A stretch of 18,749 bases of DNA from an uncultured Collinsella sp. Lineage in GTDB: Bacteria > Actinomycetota > Coriobacteriia > Coriobacteriales > Coriobacteriaceae. How positions within the stretch are numbered: the stretch's first letter is position 1; each line of letters opens with the position of its first letter. The position numbers and the translations under genes were made by a program. Shown here piece by piece: positions 1-7,112 of the stretch. Under the pieces are notes generated by a model. That model was given only the letters and a program-made list of their open reading frames with translations, searched no databases and was not told the origin of the DNA. The stretch lies in assembly GCA_900548365.1 (NCBI GenBank), contig URKM01000036.1, positions 1 to 18,749 of the forward strand, written 5' to 3'.

Positions 1-23
1 ACCATGCTGAAAAACGAGGGCGG

Positions 24-44
24 CTATGGTTGACAAAACCATAG
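24..44. promoter_or_regulatory. inverted repeat overlapping a TTGACA hexamer
   Basis: Two 8-nt arms (CTATGGTT and AACCATAG) flank a 5-nt spacer. A perfect -35-like TTGACA lies at 30-35. No convincing -10 stands at 16-18 bp; the best candidate, GACAAT at 56-61, is too far away. The element could be an operator of the glycosylation operon or the end of an upstream transcript. It has no T-run, so a terminator is less likely. Confidence 0.3.
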
Positions 45-75
45 AGACACCCCCCGACAATGTAAGGAGATCCCC

Positions 76-579
76 ATGAACAACGAGCCCACCGGAATGC
101 CCGCAGTCCCCTCCGAGGCGGCCGCTGAGCAGGGCGCCACGGTCCAGGCGCAGACAACGAATCCCGCCATCGAAACACCTTCCGCCGCCGCGACAACCGA
201 GCGGCCGACACCCAAGATGCTCGCCATCGTCTGCGCGATCGCGATCGCCGGCGGGCTTCTCGGCGGCGCACTCGGCGGCATCGCCGTCACCTCGACCAGC
301 GACGCTGGGCAAGCAGGGGGCGGTCCCTCGAGCAGCAGTCAGTCCATGGGCATGGGCGGCCCCGCTGACGGGCAGGCGCCCGACGGCATGGAGGCCGATG
401 GAACGGACAACGGAAGCCTCTCGCTGACCATGCCCGACGGCGCCGAATCCGGCGAGACCCCGGCCGAGCCCGACGCCGCGCAAAGCGAGGGGACCGAGAC
501 ATCGGATGGCACGCAGTCGGCCAGCGACACCTCGGGTTCGGTGCTCACGCCCCGCAGCGACGGCAGCCTGGCCGCCTAG
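76..579 (+). CDS. small single-pass membrane protein with low-complexity extracytoplasmic tail
   Basis: The 167-residue product is not a family I recognise. It starts at an ATG with a good ribosome site (AAGGAG at 64-69). Residues 1-47 are hydrophilic and rich in Ala, Pro, Glu and Thr. Residues about 48-72 form one Ala/Gly/Ile-rich membrane segment. The rest is low-complexity sequence rich in Ser, Gly, Asp, Glu and Met, with MGMGG and DGMEADG stretches and no Cys. Such a tail is probably disordered and outside the membrane. It is followed in the same direction by a GT2 and a GT39 glycosyltransferase, so it may be a partner, regulator or Ser/Thr-rich acceptor of that system; this is inference from position. 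The Gly/Met-rich tail resembles in composition the Gly-rich loops of the GT39 protein at 1516-3711. Confidence 0.75.
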   Translation: MNNEPTGMPAVPSEAAAEQGATVQAQTTNPAIETPSAAATTERPTPKMLAIVCAIAIAGGLLGGALGGIAVTSTSDAGQAGGGPSSSSQSMGMGGPADGQAPDGMEADGTDNGSLSLTMPDGAESGETPAEPDAAQSEGTETSDGTQSASDTSGSVLTPRSDGSLAA

Positions 580-695
580 CAGCGCAAAAATCACCGCGGA
601 TGCCGCGACCGACCCCGTCGAAGGCCATCGCGACCGATCGCCTGCGCGCCGCGCACCGCCCCATCTCCGCCGAATCCAGTGAAACGGAATGACCC

Positions 696-1523
696 ATGAC
701 AATCACCCCAACCGATACGGCGGGCCTGCGCTTCGTAGGCCCGCCCCTTGAAGTCGACGTGGACGTCGTCGTACCCGTATATAACGAGCAGGCCGAGATC
801 GGTTCGTCAATCCTGCTGCTCCTCTCCTATCTCCAGCAGCTCAACGCCGATGAACACGCCTTCTCCTGGCAGATCGTCATCGCCGACAACGCGAGCACCG
901 ACAGCACCTGGGCCCTCGCCAGCACGCTCGCCGGCGAGCACCCGCAAGCGGTGCGCGCCGTCCGCATCCCGCGCAAGGGGCGCGGCTTCGCGCTCAAGCA
1001 GGTCTGGAGCCACTCCCGGGCGCGCGTGCTCTCGTACATGGACGTCGACCTCTCAACCGACCTCTCCTCGTTCTCCGAACTCGTCTCGCCCATCCTGGAG
1101 GGAAGCTGCGACGTCGCCTTCGGTTCGCGCCTGCTCCCCGCATCGAGGGTGACGCGCTGTGCGAAGCGGGAGTTCATATCGCGCACCTACAACCTGCTGC
1201 TCCAGCGCTATCTCGGTGTGAGGTTCCACGACGCCCAATGCGGCTTCAAGGCCATCAGCGCCGAGGCGTCGGCAACCCTGCTCCCCCTGATCGAGGACGA
1301 CGAATGGTTCTTCGACACCGAGCTGCTGGTAAAGGCCGAGCGCCTGAACGTCGCGATGAACGAGGTCGCGGTGACCTGGCGCGAAGACCCGGGCTCGACC
1401 GTGCACATCGTCGACACGGTCCGCAAGGACCTGCAAGGCATGAGGCGCCTGAAGCAGGAGCGCCCGGGAGGCGGCCTGGAGGGGCAGGGCGGATTCGACA
1501 GGACGGTGATCCACGGTGACTAG
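696..1523 (+). CDS. GT2 family glycosyltransferase (YkcC / dolichyl-phosphate sugar synthase-like)
   Basis: The 275-residue protein has the GT-A fold signatures of family 2: VVVPVYNE at residues 24-31, an IVIADNASTDST nucleotide-binding strand near 60-71, and the metal-binding DVDLS at 116-120. Later come GSRL at 143-146, QCGFKAI at 181-187 and EWFFDTELL at 203-211, the pattern of DPM1-like enzymes. These move a sugar from a nucleotide donor to a polyprenyl phosphate on the inner face of the membrane. There is no C-terminal membrane segment, so it is likely peripheral. The 3' end overlaps the following GT39 gene by 8 nt, which implies translational coupling. The natural reading is that this enzyme makes the lipid-linked sugar that the GT39 protein uses. 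The sugar and acceptor are not readable from the sequence. The start ATG has only a weak ribosome site (CGGAA). Confidence 0.92.
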   Translation: MTITPTDTAGLRFVGPPLEVDVDVVVPVYNEQAEIGSSILLLLSYLQQLNADEHAFSWQIVIADNASTDSTWALASTLAGEHPQAVRAVRIPRKGRGFALKQVWSHSRARVLSYMDVDLSTDLSSFSELVSPILEGSCDVAFGSRLLPASRVTRCAKREFISRTYNLLLQRYLGVRFHDAQCGFKAISAEASATLLPLIEDDEWFFDTELLVKAERLNVAMNEVAVTWREDPGSTVHIVDTVRKDLQGMRRLKQERPGGGLEGQGGFDRTVIHGD

Positions 1524-3711
1524 CTTCGACACCGCGCGCCACGCAGGCGGGCGCGACGTCGCCGGCGCGACCCCCGGGCAGTCGCTCGACGCCGCCGGGG
1601 CACACGGGATCGCGCGCCGCGCCCTCGAGGCGGCGGCGGTCGCGCTTCTTCTGCTCTCGGCATGCTTCGTATTCTTCTGGAACCTATCGTCCTCGGGATA
1701 TGCCAACGAGTTCTACAGCGCCGCCGCCCAGGCGGGCTCCGTTTCCTGGGAGGCGTTCCTCTGGGGCGGCCTCGACGCCGGCGGCGCCATCACCGTCGAT
1801 AAACCGCCTGCGTCCATCTGGCTCATGGCGCTCTCCGTTCGCCTGTTCGGGCTCAGCTCCTTCTCGATCCTGCTGCCCCAGGCGATCATGGGAGTCGCGA
1901 CCACGTTCATCGTCTTCCTGATAGCCCGGCGCGTCTGGGGCACGTGGTTCGGAGTGCTCGCGGGAGCCCTGTTCGTCACGACGCCCGTCGCGGCGCTCAT
2001 GTTCCGGTTCAACAATCCCGACGCCCTGCTGGTGCTGCTCATGACGCTCGCCGCCGACTGCGTCCTGCGGGCGCTCGCGAAGCCCGCTTCCCGCGGCGGA
2101 AACCGTGCGAGGACCGCGCTGCTGGCGCTCGCGGGCGGCCTGGTCGGCCTCGGGTTCCTCACCAAGCAGTTCCAGGTGCTCCTCATCGTACCGGGCTTCG
2201 CGCTCGCCCTCTTCGCGTTCTCGCCCACCCCATGGAGCCGCAAGCTCCTCGATGCCGTCGTCTCCATCGGCTCGATCCTGCTCGCATCGGGCTGGTGGAT
2301 CGCGCTCACCGTGCTCGTCCCATCCGGATCGCGGCCGTTCATCGGCGGCTCCCAGACCGATTCCTTCCTCGAGCTCACCTTCGGGTACAACGGGCTCGGC
2401 CGCCTGACCAGCGATGAGACGGGATCCGTCGTACCCGGCGGCGGGGGCGGACAGGGCGGCATGTGGGGAGAGACGGGCATAGGACGCCTGTTGGGCAGCG
2501 ATTTCGCCGATCAGTTCTCCTGGTTCGCACTCTTCGCCCTCGCCGGCATCGCGCTCGTCGTCATCGCGGCGCGGATCTCGCGCGCCCACAGCACGCGCAG
2601 CGCGCGCGGCGACGCCTTCTCCGCTCCCGGTGCCCGCGGGACCGCCGCGCGGCACGCAAGCGTCTCGGATGTCGACATCGTCCCCTGCCCCGCCGACCCG
2701 CTGGGACCCGATGCGCTCGCGCGGCTCCGCTCTGCGACCGCTGCCGTCTTCGGCTGCTGGCTCGTGATCACCTGGCTGGTGTTCAGCTTCATGGCGGGCA
2801 TCTTCCACCAGTACTACACCGTGGCACTCACCCCCGCGGTCGCGGTGCTCGCCGCCGGCTGCATCCACGCCCTCTATACGCTGCGCCATCGACTCTGGGC
2901 GCAGCTCGCCGCCCTGGTGCTCGCGGCGCTGAGCACCACCTGGGCCTACGTCCTGATCGCCCGGTCCGATTCCTTCACCGGACTCGCCATCGCCATCCTT
3001 ATCGCCGGGCTCGCCGGATGCATGCTCGGCGGTTCGTGCCTGCTCTTCCGCCTCCCGCGCGCCGGAGCGGCACCGCGCGCCGAACGGGTCGCCGCCGGCG
3101 CCTCGGTCTTCCTCGTCGCCTCGGCTCTCTGCCTCGGACCCGCCCTCTGGACGGGATGCACCATCGCAACCGGGCACTCGGGCTCGATCGTGACCGCGGG
3201 CCCGAACGGCTCGGGTGGACCAGGTGGCGGCATGGGCGGCATGGGCGGCCAGGGCGGCCAGGGCGCACCCGGCGGCGGCGCGGACGGCGATGGAGCCGAC
3301 GACGACGCGGCCGGTGAAGGCGCCGAAGTCGACGCCGGCGGTGGAGCCGGCAGCCTGCTCGGCGGCGGGATGTCGAGCGAGCTCGTTGCCGAACTGCTCG
3401 TTCAAAACGCCCAGGGCTACCGGTGGGCGGCAGCCACCACGGGCTCTCAGAACGCCGCCGGCTACCAGCTCGCCACCGAGCTCCCCGTCATGGCGATCGG
3501 CGGCTTCAACGGCACCGACCCCGCGCCCACGCTCGAGCAGTTCCAGGACTATGTCGAACGCGGCCTCGTCCGCTACTACATCGCGGGCGGCGAGATGGGC
3601 GGCAGGCAGATGGGCGACTCCAACACCGCCTCCCAGATCGAATCCTGGGTCGAGGAGAACTTCGAAGCCCAGACCATCGGCAACGTCACCATCTACGACC
3701 TCGCGTCGTAA
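1516..3711 (+). CDS. GT39 family membrane glycosyltransferase (YkcB-like mannosyltransferase)
   Basis: This is a 731-residue polytopic membrane protein. The GTG start at 1516 overlaps the end of the GT2 gene. A first membrane segment (about 40-56) is followed by an outer loop with DAGGAITVDKPPAS (87-100), the hallmark of the PMT/ArnT-like GT39 family, and RFNNPDALL at 164-172. About a dozen hydrophobic segments can be picked out up to residue about 555. Two loops are Gly-rich: one near 303-316 and a long one near 565-620 with GGMGGMGGQGGQG. A soluble C-terminal domain (about 620-731) contains FNGTDPAPTLEQF and RYYIAGGEMGG, typical of YkcB-type proteins of Gram-positive bacteria. It should transfer a sugar from polyprenyl phosphate to an acceptor on the outer face of the membrane. 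The acceptor is unknown. Confidence 0.92.
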   Translation: MTSFDTARHAGGRDVAGATPGQSLDAAGAHGIARRALEAAAVALLLLSACFVFFWNLSSSGYANEFYSAAAQAGSVSWEAFLWGGLDAGGAITVDKPPASIWLMALSVRLFGLSSFSILLPQAIMGVATTFIVFLIARRVWGTWFGVLAGALFVTTPVAALMFRFNNPDALLVLLMTLAADCVLRALAKPASRGGNRARTALLALAGGLVGLGFLTKQFQVLLIVPGFALALFAFSPTPWSRKLLDAVVSIGSILLASGWWIALTVLVPSGSRPFIGGSQTDSFLELTFGYNGLGRLTSDETGSVVPGGGGGQGGMWGETGIGRLLGSDFADQFSWFALFALAGIALVVIAARISRAHSTRSARGDAFSAPGARGTAARHASVSDVDIVPCPADPLGPDALARLRSATAAVFGCWLVITWLVFSFMAGIFHQYYTVALTPAVAVLAAGCIHALYTLRHRLWAQLAALVLAALSTTWAYVLIARSDSFTGLAIAILIAGLAGCMLGGSCLLFRLPRAGAAPRAERVAAGASVFLVASALCLGPALWTGCTIATGHSGSIVTAGPNGSGGPGGGMGGMGGQGGQGAPGGGADGDGADDDAAGEGAEVDAGGGAGSLLGGGMSSELVAELLVQNAQGYRWAAATTGSQNAAGYQLATELPVMAIGGFNGTDPAPTLEQFQDYVERGLVRYYIAGGEMGGRQMGDSNTASQIESWVEENFEAQTIGNVTIYDLAS

Positions 3712-3755
3712 CCCTCCGGGCAGGCAACCCCGCACAGCACCATTCCAACCATCTT

Positions 3756-3788
3756 CCGTGCGGAGCACCCTCGCGACGCTCCGCACGG
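3756..3788. terminator. perfect 11-bp hairpin after the glycosyltransferase operon
   Basis: The arms CCGTGCGGAGC and GCTCCGCACGG pair perfectly around an 11-nt loop, 45 bp after the GT39 stop and 24 bp before the next start. No T-run follows, so it may act as a processing or pausing hairpin rather than a strong intrinsic terminator. Confidence 0.45.
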
Positions 3789-3811
3789 CACCGACGAACT
3801 AGGAGTAAACC

Positions 3812-4504
3812 ATGCATGTCAACGAGGGAAAGAACCTCCACATCACCGTCGACGGAGCGACGTATGCGCGCTACGCCATCAAGACCCACTTCGTGGGCAT
3901 CGGCGAGAACTACGTCGACCTCGTCCGCACCTACGTGATGCCTCACTGGCAGTCGGGAGACCTGCTGTCTTCCAGCGAGAAGATCATCGCCCTCTGCCAG
4001 GGCCGCATCGTCCGCAAGGAGGATATGCGCATCAGCAGGCTCGCGCGCTTCCTCTCGCCGTTCGCCTCCACCTCGTCAGCCGGCATCGGCGTCAACTGCC
4101 CGTACAAGATGCAGTTCGCCATCGACGAGGTGGGCGCCCCGCGCGTCATCTTCGCCGCGATCGCGGCAGGACTGGGCAAGCTCGTCGGGCGGCGCGGCAT
4201 TTTCTACAAGATCGTGGGCAACGAGGTCACGGGGCTCGACGGTTTCTACGATCACGAGTTCGCAGAATACGGCGACTACGGCATCCGCATCCCCAGCAAA
4301 CCCAACGAGGTGTGCGACGAGATCGAGCGCGAATGCGGCGTCACCGCGATGATCGTCGACGCCAACGACCTCAACGTCGAAGTACTCGGCAAAAGCTCCT
4401 CGATCGAAACGGACGATGACAAGCTCTGCGAGCTCATCGCCGACAACCCCGCCGGGCAATCCCGCGAGCTCACCCCCTTCATCCTCATCCGACGCGTTGC
4501 GTAG
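3812..4504 (+). CDS. CofE-like F420-0:gamma-glutamyl ligase domain protein
   Basis: The 230-residue protein starts at an ATG with AGGAG at 3801-3805. It resembles the coenzyme F420-0:L-glutamate ligase family (CofE/FbiB N-terminal domain): a GD-x5-SEKIIALCQGR segment near residues 48-67 matches the family's 'GD...vtsKivs.aeGR' region. A C-terminal segment with TAMIVDANDLNVEVLG fits the acidic metal and GTP region. Known family members add glutamate to a lactyl-phosphodiester deazaflavin with GTP. No other F420 biosynthesis gene is in the window, and anaerobic Gram-positives carry many paralogues of unknown substrate. I therefore call the domain with confidence but not the reaction. A hairpin separates it from the upstream operon, and the gene after it reads in the opposite direction. 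Confidence 0.8.
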   Translation: MHVNEGKNLHITVDGATYARYAIKTHFVGIGENYVDLVRTYVMPHWQSGDLLSSSEKIIALCQGRIVRKEDMRISRLARFLSPFASTSSAGIGVNCPYKMQFAIDEVGAPRVIFAAIAAGLGKLVGRRGIFYKIVGNEVTGLDGFYDHEFAEYGDYGIRIPSKPNEVCDEIERECGVTAMIVDANDLNVEVLGKSSSIETDDDKLCELIADNPAGQSRELTPFILIRRVA

Positions 4505-4531
4505 CACGCCCTTCGGGAGGCCGCGTAGCGG

Positions 4532-5101
4532 CTATTTCACGAGCCTCTTTCCCCGATTGACTGCATAGGGCCTGGGCAAGTGAATCACATAGCTCGACGA
4601 CAGAATCGAAATCCAGTTGTTGGCGATCGCAGGCGAGATGCCACAATCGCTCGCAAGGCTCGAAACATTGAGAAGCTCTCCGGGCGCTGCGCGCCGCGAG
4701 CGATTTCGCCATAGGAAAGCGGCAGCAGGCGCAAGATTCCAACGCGCCCCGCAAGTGACTACGAGATGCTTTTCGACAGCAGGAAGTTCTGCGAACCGAA
4801 GATGATGAACGAGCCGGGTTCGTCACGCCCATCGACCATCCCCTGCAAATACGAAAACAACTCGGGTACGTGCTGCGCCTCATCGAAGATCGCGTTGTGG
4901 AAATGGCGCTTGAGGAAGCTCGTCGGCTCGGCCTGGAACAACTCACGCGTCGAGGGGTCTTCAAACGATAGATACGCGTACGTAGGCAACGCGTTTTTTG
5001 ATGAGCGTTGACTTCCCGCTCTGGCGTGGCCCCGTGACCGAAACGACGGGGAACTTCGTTGCCAATTGCAACAGCTTCGCCTTCATGTCGCGCGGAATCT
5101 T
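4532..5101 (-). pseudogene. decayed AAA ATPase with DUF4143 domain
   Basis: Read on the minus strand, three frames together give a recognisable AAA_14/DUF4143 ATPase. Frame one holds the P-loop in VVSVTGPRQSGKSTLIK. It is thrown out of frame by one extra base in an A6 run (T6 at 4994-4999), and translation should continue as NALPTYAYLSFEDPSTRE with Walker B FDEAQHVPEL and IIFGSQNFLLSKSIS. A TAG at 4759-4761 then replaces what is normally a Gln before SLAGRVGILRLLPLSYGEIA. About 80 codons are missing near 4680, and a third frame resumes with LLNVSSLASDCGISPAI through YAVNRGKRLVK before a stop; the rest of DUF4143 is gone. The expected start codon, 5 nt after an AGGAGG at 5107-5112, reads AAG (5099-5101). 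Intact relatives are DNA-binding ATPases of uncertain function. Confidence 0.85.
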
Positions 5102-5259
5102 GGATACCTCCTCTTGTTTCAAGCCGAGCCACACATTTGCTAGCTGCGGATTTCCTTATGACTTTCAATTGTCACAACTATTGCTTTGTAATTATCATAG
5201 GTTTGACTTAGCGAACGGCGTGATACCGCAGCAACCACTCGTACGGCGGATTCCCAACG

Positions 5260-5775
5260 TCAATCTCGCAGCGCTTGAGCGATGCCGCCCACATCCCAGT
5301 AGAGCTTACCATCCGCGCCCCTGAAGATAGCAGCGAGATGAGCCCCCTTATATCTCAGGACCTCAGGGCACATACCCCTCATAACGTTGCAACTGTTGTA
5401 GAGAACAACGATTTTAAGATCGTTGTCGACAGCATATTCGCATTCATACTCGATGAAGCTGCGATGGTCGACGCTGTGCCCCCGATGACATCCCCCATAG
5501 ATCGAGTAGCTCTGGCAGTACCTGCACCCTCCCTTGGTGAGATCCTTGGTATGGTCCCCCACGACAAGCACAAACGTCTTGGAAGCATCGAGACGCTCCT
5601 TGAGGGATTTCTTGATGCTGCACGGCAGACTCGTGTCCCGTGCCTGTGTGAGCTCGTGCGCATCAATGTAAGACAGATCCCAATTCGCGCTTTCGTTCCA
5701 GAACTGCAGATTGCCTATCAGGTCGCTATCGCCCGTCCAGTCGCCCGCGATATACGTCCTTGTTCGATATGCCAT
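5260..5775 (-). CDS. ThsB-type TIR domain protein (Thoeris-like signalling NADase)
   Basis: The 171-residue protein matches the ThsB / DUF1863 (MTH538-like) TIR family over its whole length. It opens with RTYIAGDWTGD, continues with IDAHELTQARDTS and KERLDASKTFVLVVGDHT (the BB-loop side and third strand), and has FIEYECEYA at 107-115. E111 sits where ThsB proteins have the catalytic Glu of the 'W-x-x-Y-E-I' motif. A Cys/His cluster, C84, C87, C96, H97 and H100, lies in the insert before that helix and looks like a zinc knuckle. ThsB proteins sense phage and convert NAD into a nucleotide signal that switches on a partner effector. The ATG has AGAAGGAG upstream and lies 15 nt after the stop of the Macro-domain gene, so the two are an operon. 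The specific signal cannot be read from the sequence. Confidence 0.85.
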   Translation of the reverse strand: MAYRTRTYIAGDWTGDSDLIGNLQFWNESANWDLSYIDAHELTQARDTSLPCSIKKSLKERLDASKTFVLVVGDHTKDLTKGGCRYCQSYSIYGGCHRGHSVDHRSFIEYECEYAVDNDLKIVVLYNSCNVMRGMCPEVLRYKGAHLAAIFRGADGKLYWDVGGIAQALRD

Positions 5776-5790
5776 GAATCGCTCCTTCTG

Positions 5791-6918
5791 CTAGCACGGG
5801 TCATCGTTCGACTCCAACCGTATCACATCGTCCGGACATACCATGATCGTCATGGAGCCGTGTATGTCCCGTGCGCGGGCGGCAAGCGTTTCGGTGATAA
5901 GGCCATACGAACCACGATGCGAGAGCCCTGCGCGGGACAGGCCGGTCCCCACGAGGGGGAGGTACAGATCGAGGCCCTGCCCCATGGCGTTGTAGGTGTC
6001 GACGAGGGCGCTGACTGCTGCGCGAACCATATCGGGGCAGCTTCTCGATATGTTGCCCCCATCGAAGTCCGATACCGCGAGGAGGAAAAACAGCGCCTTG
6101 TCGTTCTCAACCGCGGCGATGGTTCCAATCGGATATCGGCCGCGCCCCTCGATGTCAGAGCGCGCCTCGATGCCCCTCAATGAGAGGTTGGCGGAGATGC
6201 GCGCCTCGAGGGATTCCGGTGTTTCGCCGCATGCGTACATTCTCTGCAGCCATTTGCCGTGCAGGGTCCTGACCGAGACGCGGGGCCTCCCGATGGATTC
6301 GCACCCGGTCGTAACGATGGTGTCGAAGCTACTCTCAACCGGAATCACGACGACGTTCCTGCTCTTCCTTCGCCTGCCGAATCCCTTGGAGAACAGGTCT
6401 CCGACCTCCACGGATAGCGAGCCACTGCCGTGCTGCCAGAGCAACCTGCGATTTGTGGTGAGGTTGCAGTTCCTGAGGCTTTCGACGAGGGCCGCCGCGA
6501 GGAAGCGCGAGGCATCGGCCTTGAGTGCGGAGAGCTCTTCGCGAGCGCTTTGGTCCGCCGGCTCACCGCAATCGAGGGACGAAAGGATGTCGCTCATCAG
6601 GAGGGACGCGTCCTCTTCCCCGATGTAGTCGGCTATGAAGCACCCCATGTTTTTCGCCGTCGAGTCGACGATGCCATAGCGCCTCAAAGGATGCTTCAGG
6701 GCCTTCGGGACGTCCGCCTTGCCGTTGATGAGGCTGCTCGTCCTCGGTGCATTGAGATGGAAGGCCTCCCCCTTTCGGCCGCGTACCCTTCCGGCATCGA
6801 CGTAGGGTTCGAGCAGCGCGTTGAGGATTTCTTCGTTGCTTGCGGAAGAGTCGAGGACGTATTTCTTCACGGTCTTTGTTAGATGCGAGAGTGTGAGCAA
6901 CCTGCTGTTTCCCTTCAT
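5791..6918 (-). CDS. Macro-domain protein, putative Thoeris-like effector (ThsA Macro type)
   Basis: Residue numbers count from the ATG at 6916-6918 (375 residues). The C-terminal half (about 185-360) is a Macro domain of the ThsA/DUF6430 type: VVIPVESSFDTIV, then SVRTLHGKWLQ, YPIGTIAAVE, FFLLAVSDFDGGN and the ligand-loop motif LYLPLVGTGLSR. In type II Thoeris this domain binds the nucleotide made by the TIR protein. Known members of that type have N-terminal membrane helices; this one has none. Its N-terminal half (about 1-180) is charged and largely helical, with a LINGKADVPKALKHPLRR segment and FLAAALVESLRNCN, which I cannot assign to a family. The ATG at 6918 is preferred over upstream ATG 6951 and TTG 6957 because the duplicated promoter block ends just there, with AAGAG 8 nt upstream. 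The TIR gene follows by 15 nt. Confidence 0.75.
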   Translation of the reverse strand: MKGNSRLLTLSHLTKTVKKYVLDSSASNEEILNALLEPYVDAGRVRGRKGEAFHLNAPRTSSLINGKADVPKALKHPLRRYGIVDSTAKNMGCFIADYIGEEDASLLMSDILSSLDCGEPADQSAREELSALKADASRFLAAALVESLRNCNLTTNRRLLWQHGSGSLSVEVGDLFSKGFGRRRKSRNVVVIPVESSFDTIVTTGCESIGRPRVSVRTLHGKWLQRMYACGETPESLEARISANLSLRGIEARSDIEGRGRYPIGTIAAVENDKALFFLLAVSDFDGGNISRSCPDMVRAAVSALVDTYNAMGQGLDLYLPLVGTGLSRAGLSHRGSYGLITETLAARARDIHGSMTIMVCPDDVIRLESNDDPC

Positions 6919-6921
6919 TTC

Positions 6922-6947
6922 GATAACTCTTGATAACTGAATATAAC
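6922..6947. promoter_or_regulatory. three hexamers at 10-bp spacing (GATAAC, GATAAC, TATAAC), copy 1
   Basis: GATAAC occurs at 6922-6927 and 6932-6937, and TATAAC at 6942-6947, so all three fall on the same DNA face. They end 4 bp from the Macro gene start codon. On the minus strand, GTTATATT at the distal end also resembles a -10 box. A regulator binding here would cover the start of the Macro-TIR operon. The same array is at 7966-7991. Confidence 0.5.
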
Positions 6948-7002
6948 TCATCGGCAACGCCGCGGGAACGACCGGGGACGCAGCCGAACGTATCGTGGGA
7001 AT

Positions 7003-7014
7003 CGGTTCGAACCG
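7003..7014. promoter_or_regulatory. perfect 12-bp palindrome CGGTTCGAACCG, copy 1
   Basis: The palindrome lies 30 bp before the plus-strand start codon at 7044 and is fully conserved in the second copy at 8047-8058. It looks like a site for a dimeric DNA-binding protein. It also resembles a tRNA T-loop core (GGTTCGAACC), but the flanks do not fold as a tRNA. Confidence 0.5.
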
Positions 7015-7043
7015 GGTGTATCCAGGTCGTTCACAGGAGGTCT

Positions 7044-7112
7044 ATGAATCAGCTTGATTGCGGTGGCTCCAGAAGCTTTGAGGAGGTTATGCCCATTGTG
7101 CAAGTTCGATAG
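7044..7112 (+). pseudogene. 22-codon residue of a DUF4417 gene, now a coupling leader to toxin 1
   Basis: The short frame runs from an ATG with CAGGAGG at 7034-7040 to a TAG at 7110-7112. Its start aligns with the DUF4417 start at 8088 (offset 1044) and its end aligns with the DUF4417 stop at 8804 (offset 1692). The 648-bp difference equals exactly 216 codons, so an in-frame deletion explains it. The last 17 nt overlap the toxin start, just as in the full copy. It may still be translated to deliver ribosomes to the toxin start. Confidence 0.7.

Larger units (their letters stand above)
6913..7046. repeat. duplicated divergent promoter region, copy 1
   Basis: This segment matches 7957-8090 with no indels at an offset of 1044. 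Over 6913-7015 only four or five bases differ, and the match weakens over the last 30 bp before the ATG at 7044. It spans from the start codon of the Macro gene (minus) to the start of the remnant leader of toxin cassette 1 (plus), so what was copied is the intergenic region with both start codons. Confidence 0.9.

Noticed and set aside
1684..3786. A 700-codon open frame on the minus strand opposite the GT39 gene
   Set aside because: It is an antisense shadow caused by high GC codon bias. Its translation is low-complexity Arg/Glu/Gly-rich sequence without any domain, while the plus strand has clear family motifs.
4485..5168. A continuous 227-codon minus-strand frame over the ATPase remnant
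   Set aside because: The translation in this frame is mostly Arg/Ser-rich nonsense. The homology is spread over other frames, which shows a pseudogene rather than an intact gene.
5275..6183. A 302-codon plus-strand frame across the TIR and Macro genes
   Set aside because: The minus-strand genes have recognisable domains, ribosome sites and operon spacing; the plus frame has none.
6990..7030. tRNA-like T-loop (GGTTCGAACC) in the duplicated promoter
   Set aside because: Flanking bases do not form a 5-bp T-stem, and no acceptor, D or anticodon arms can be drawn. A palindromic operator fits better.
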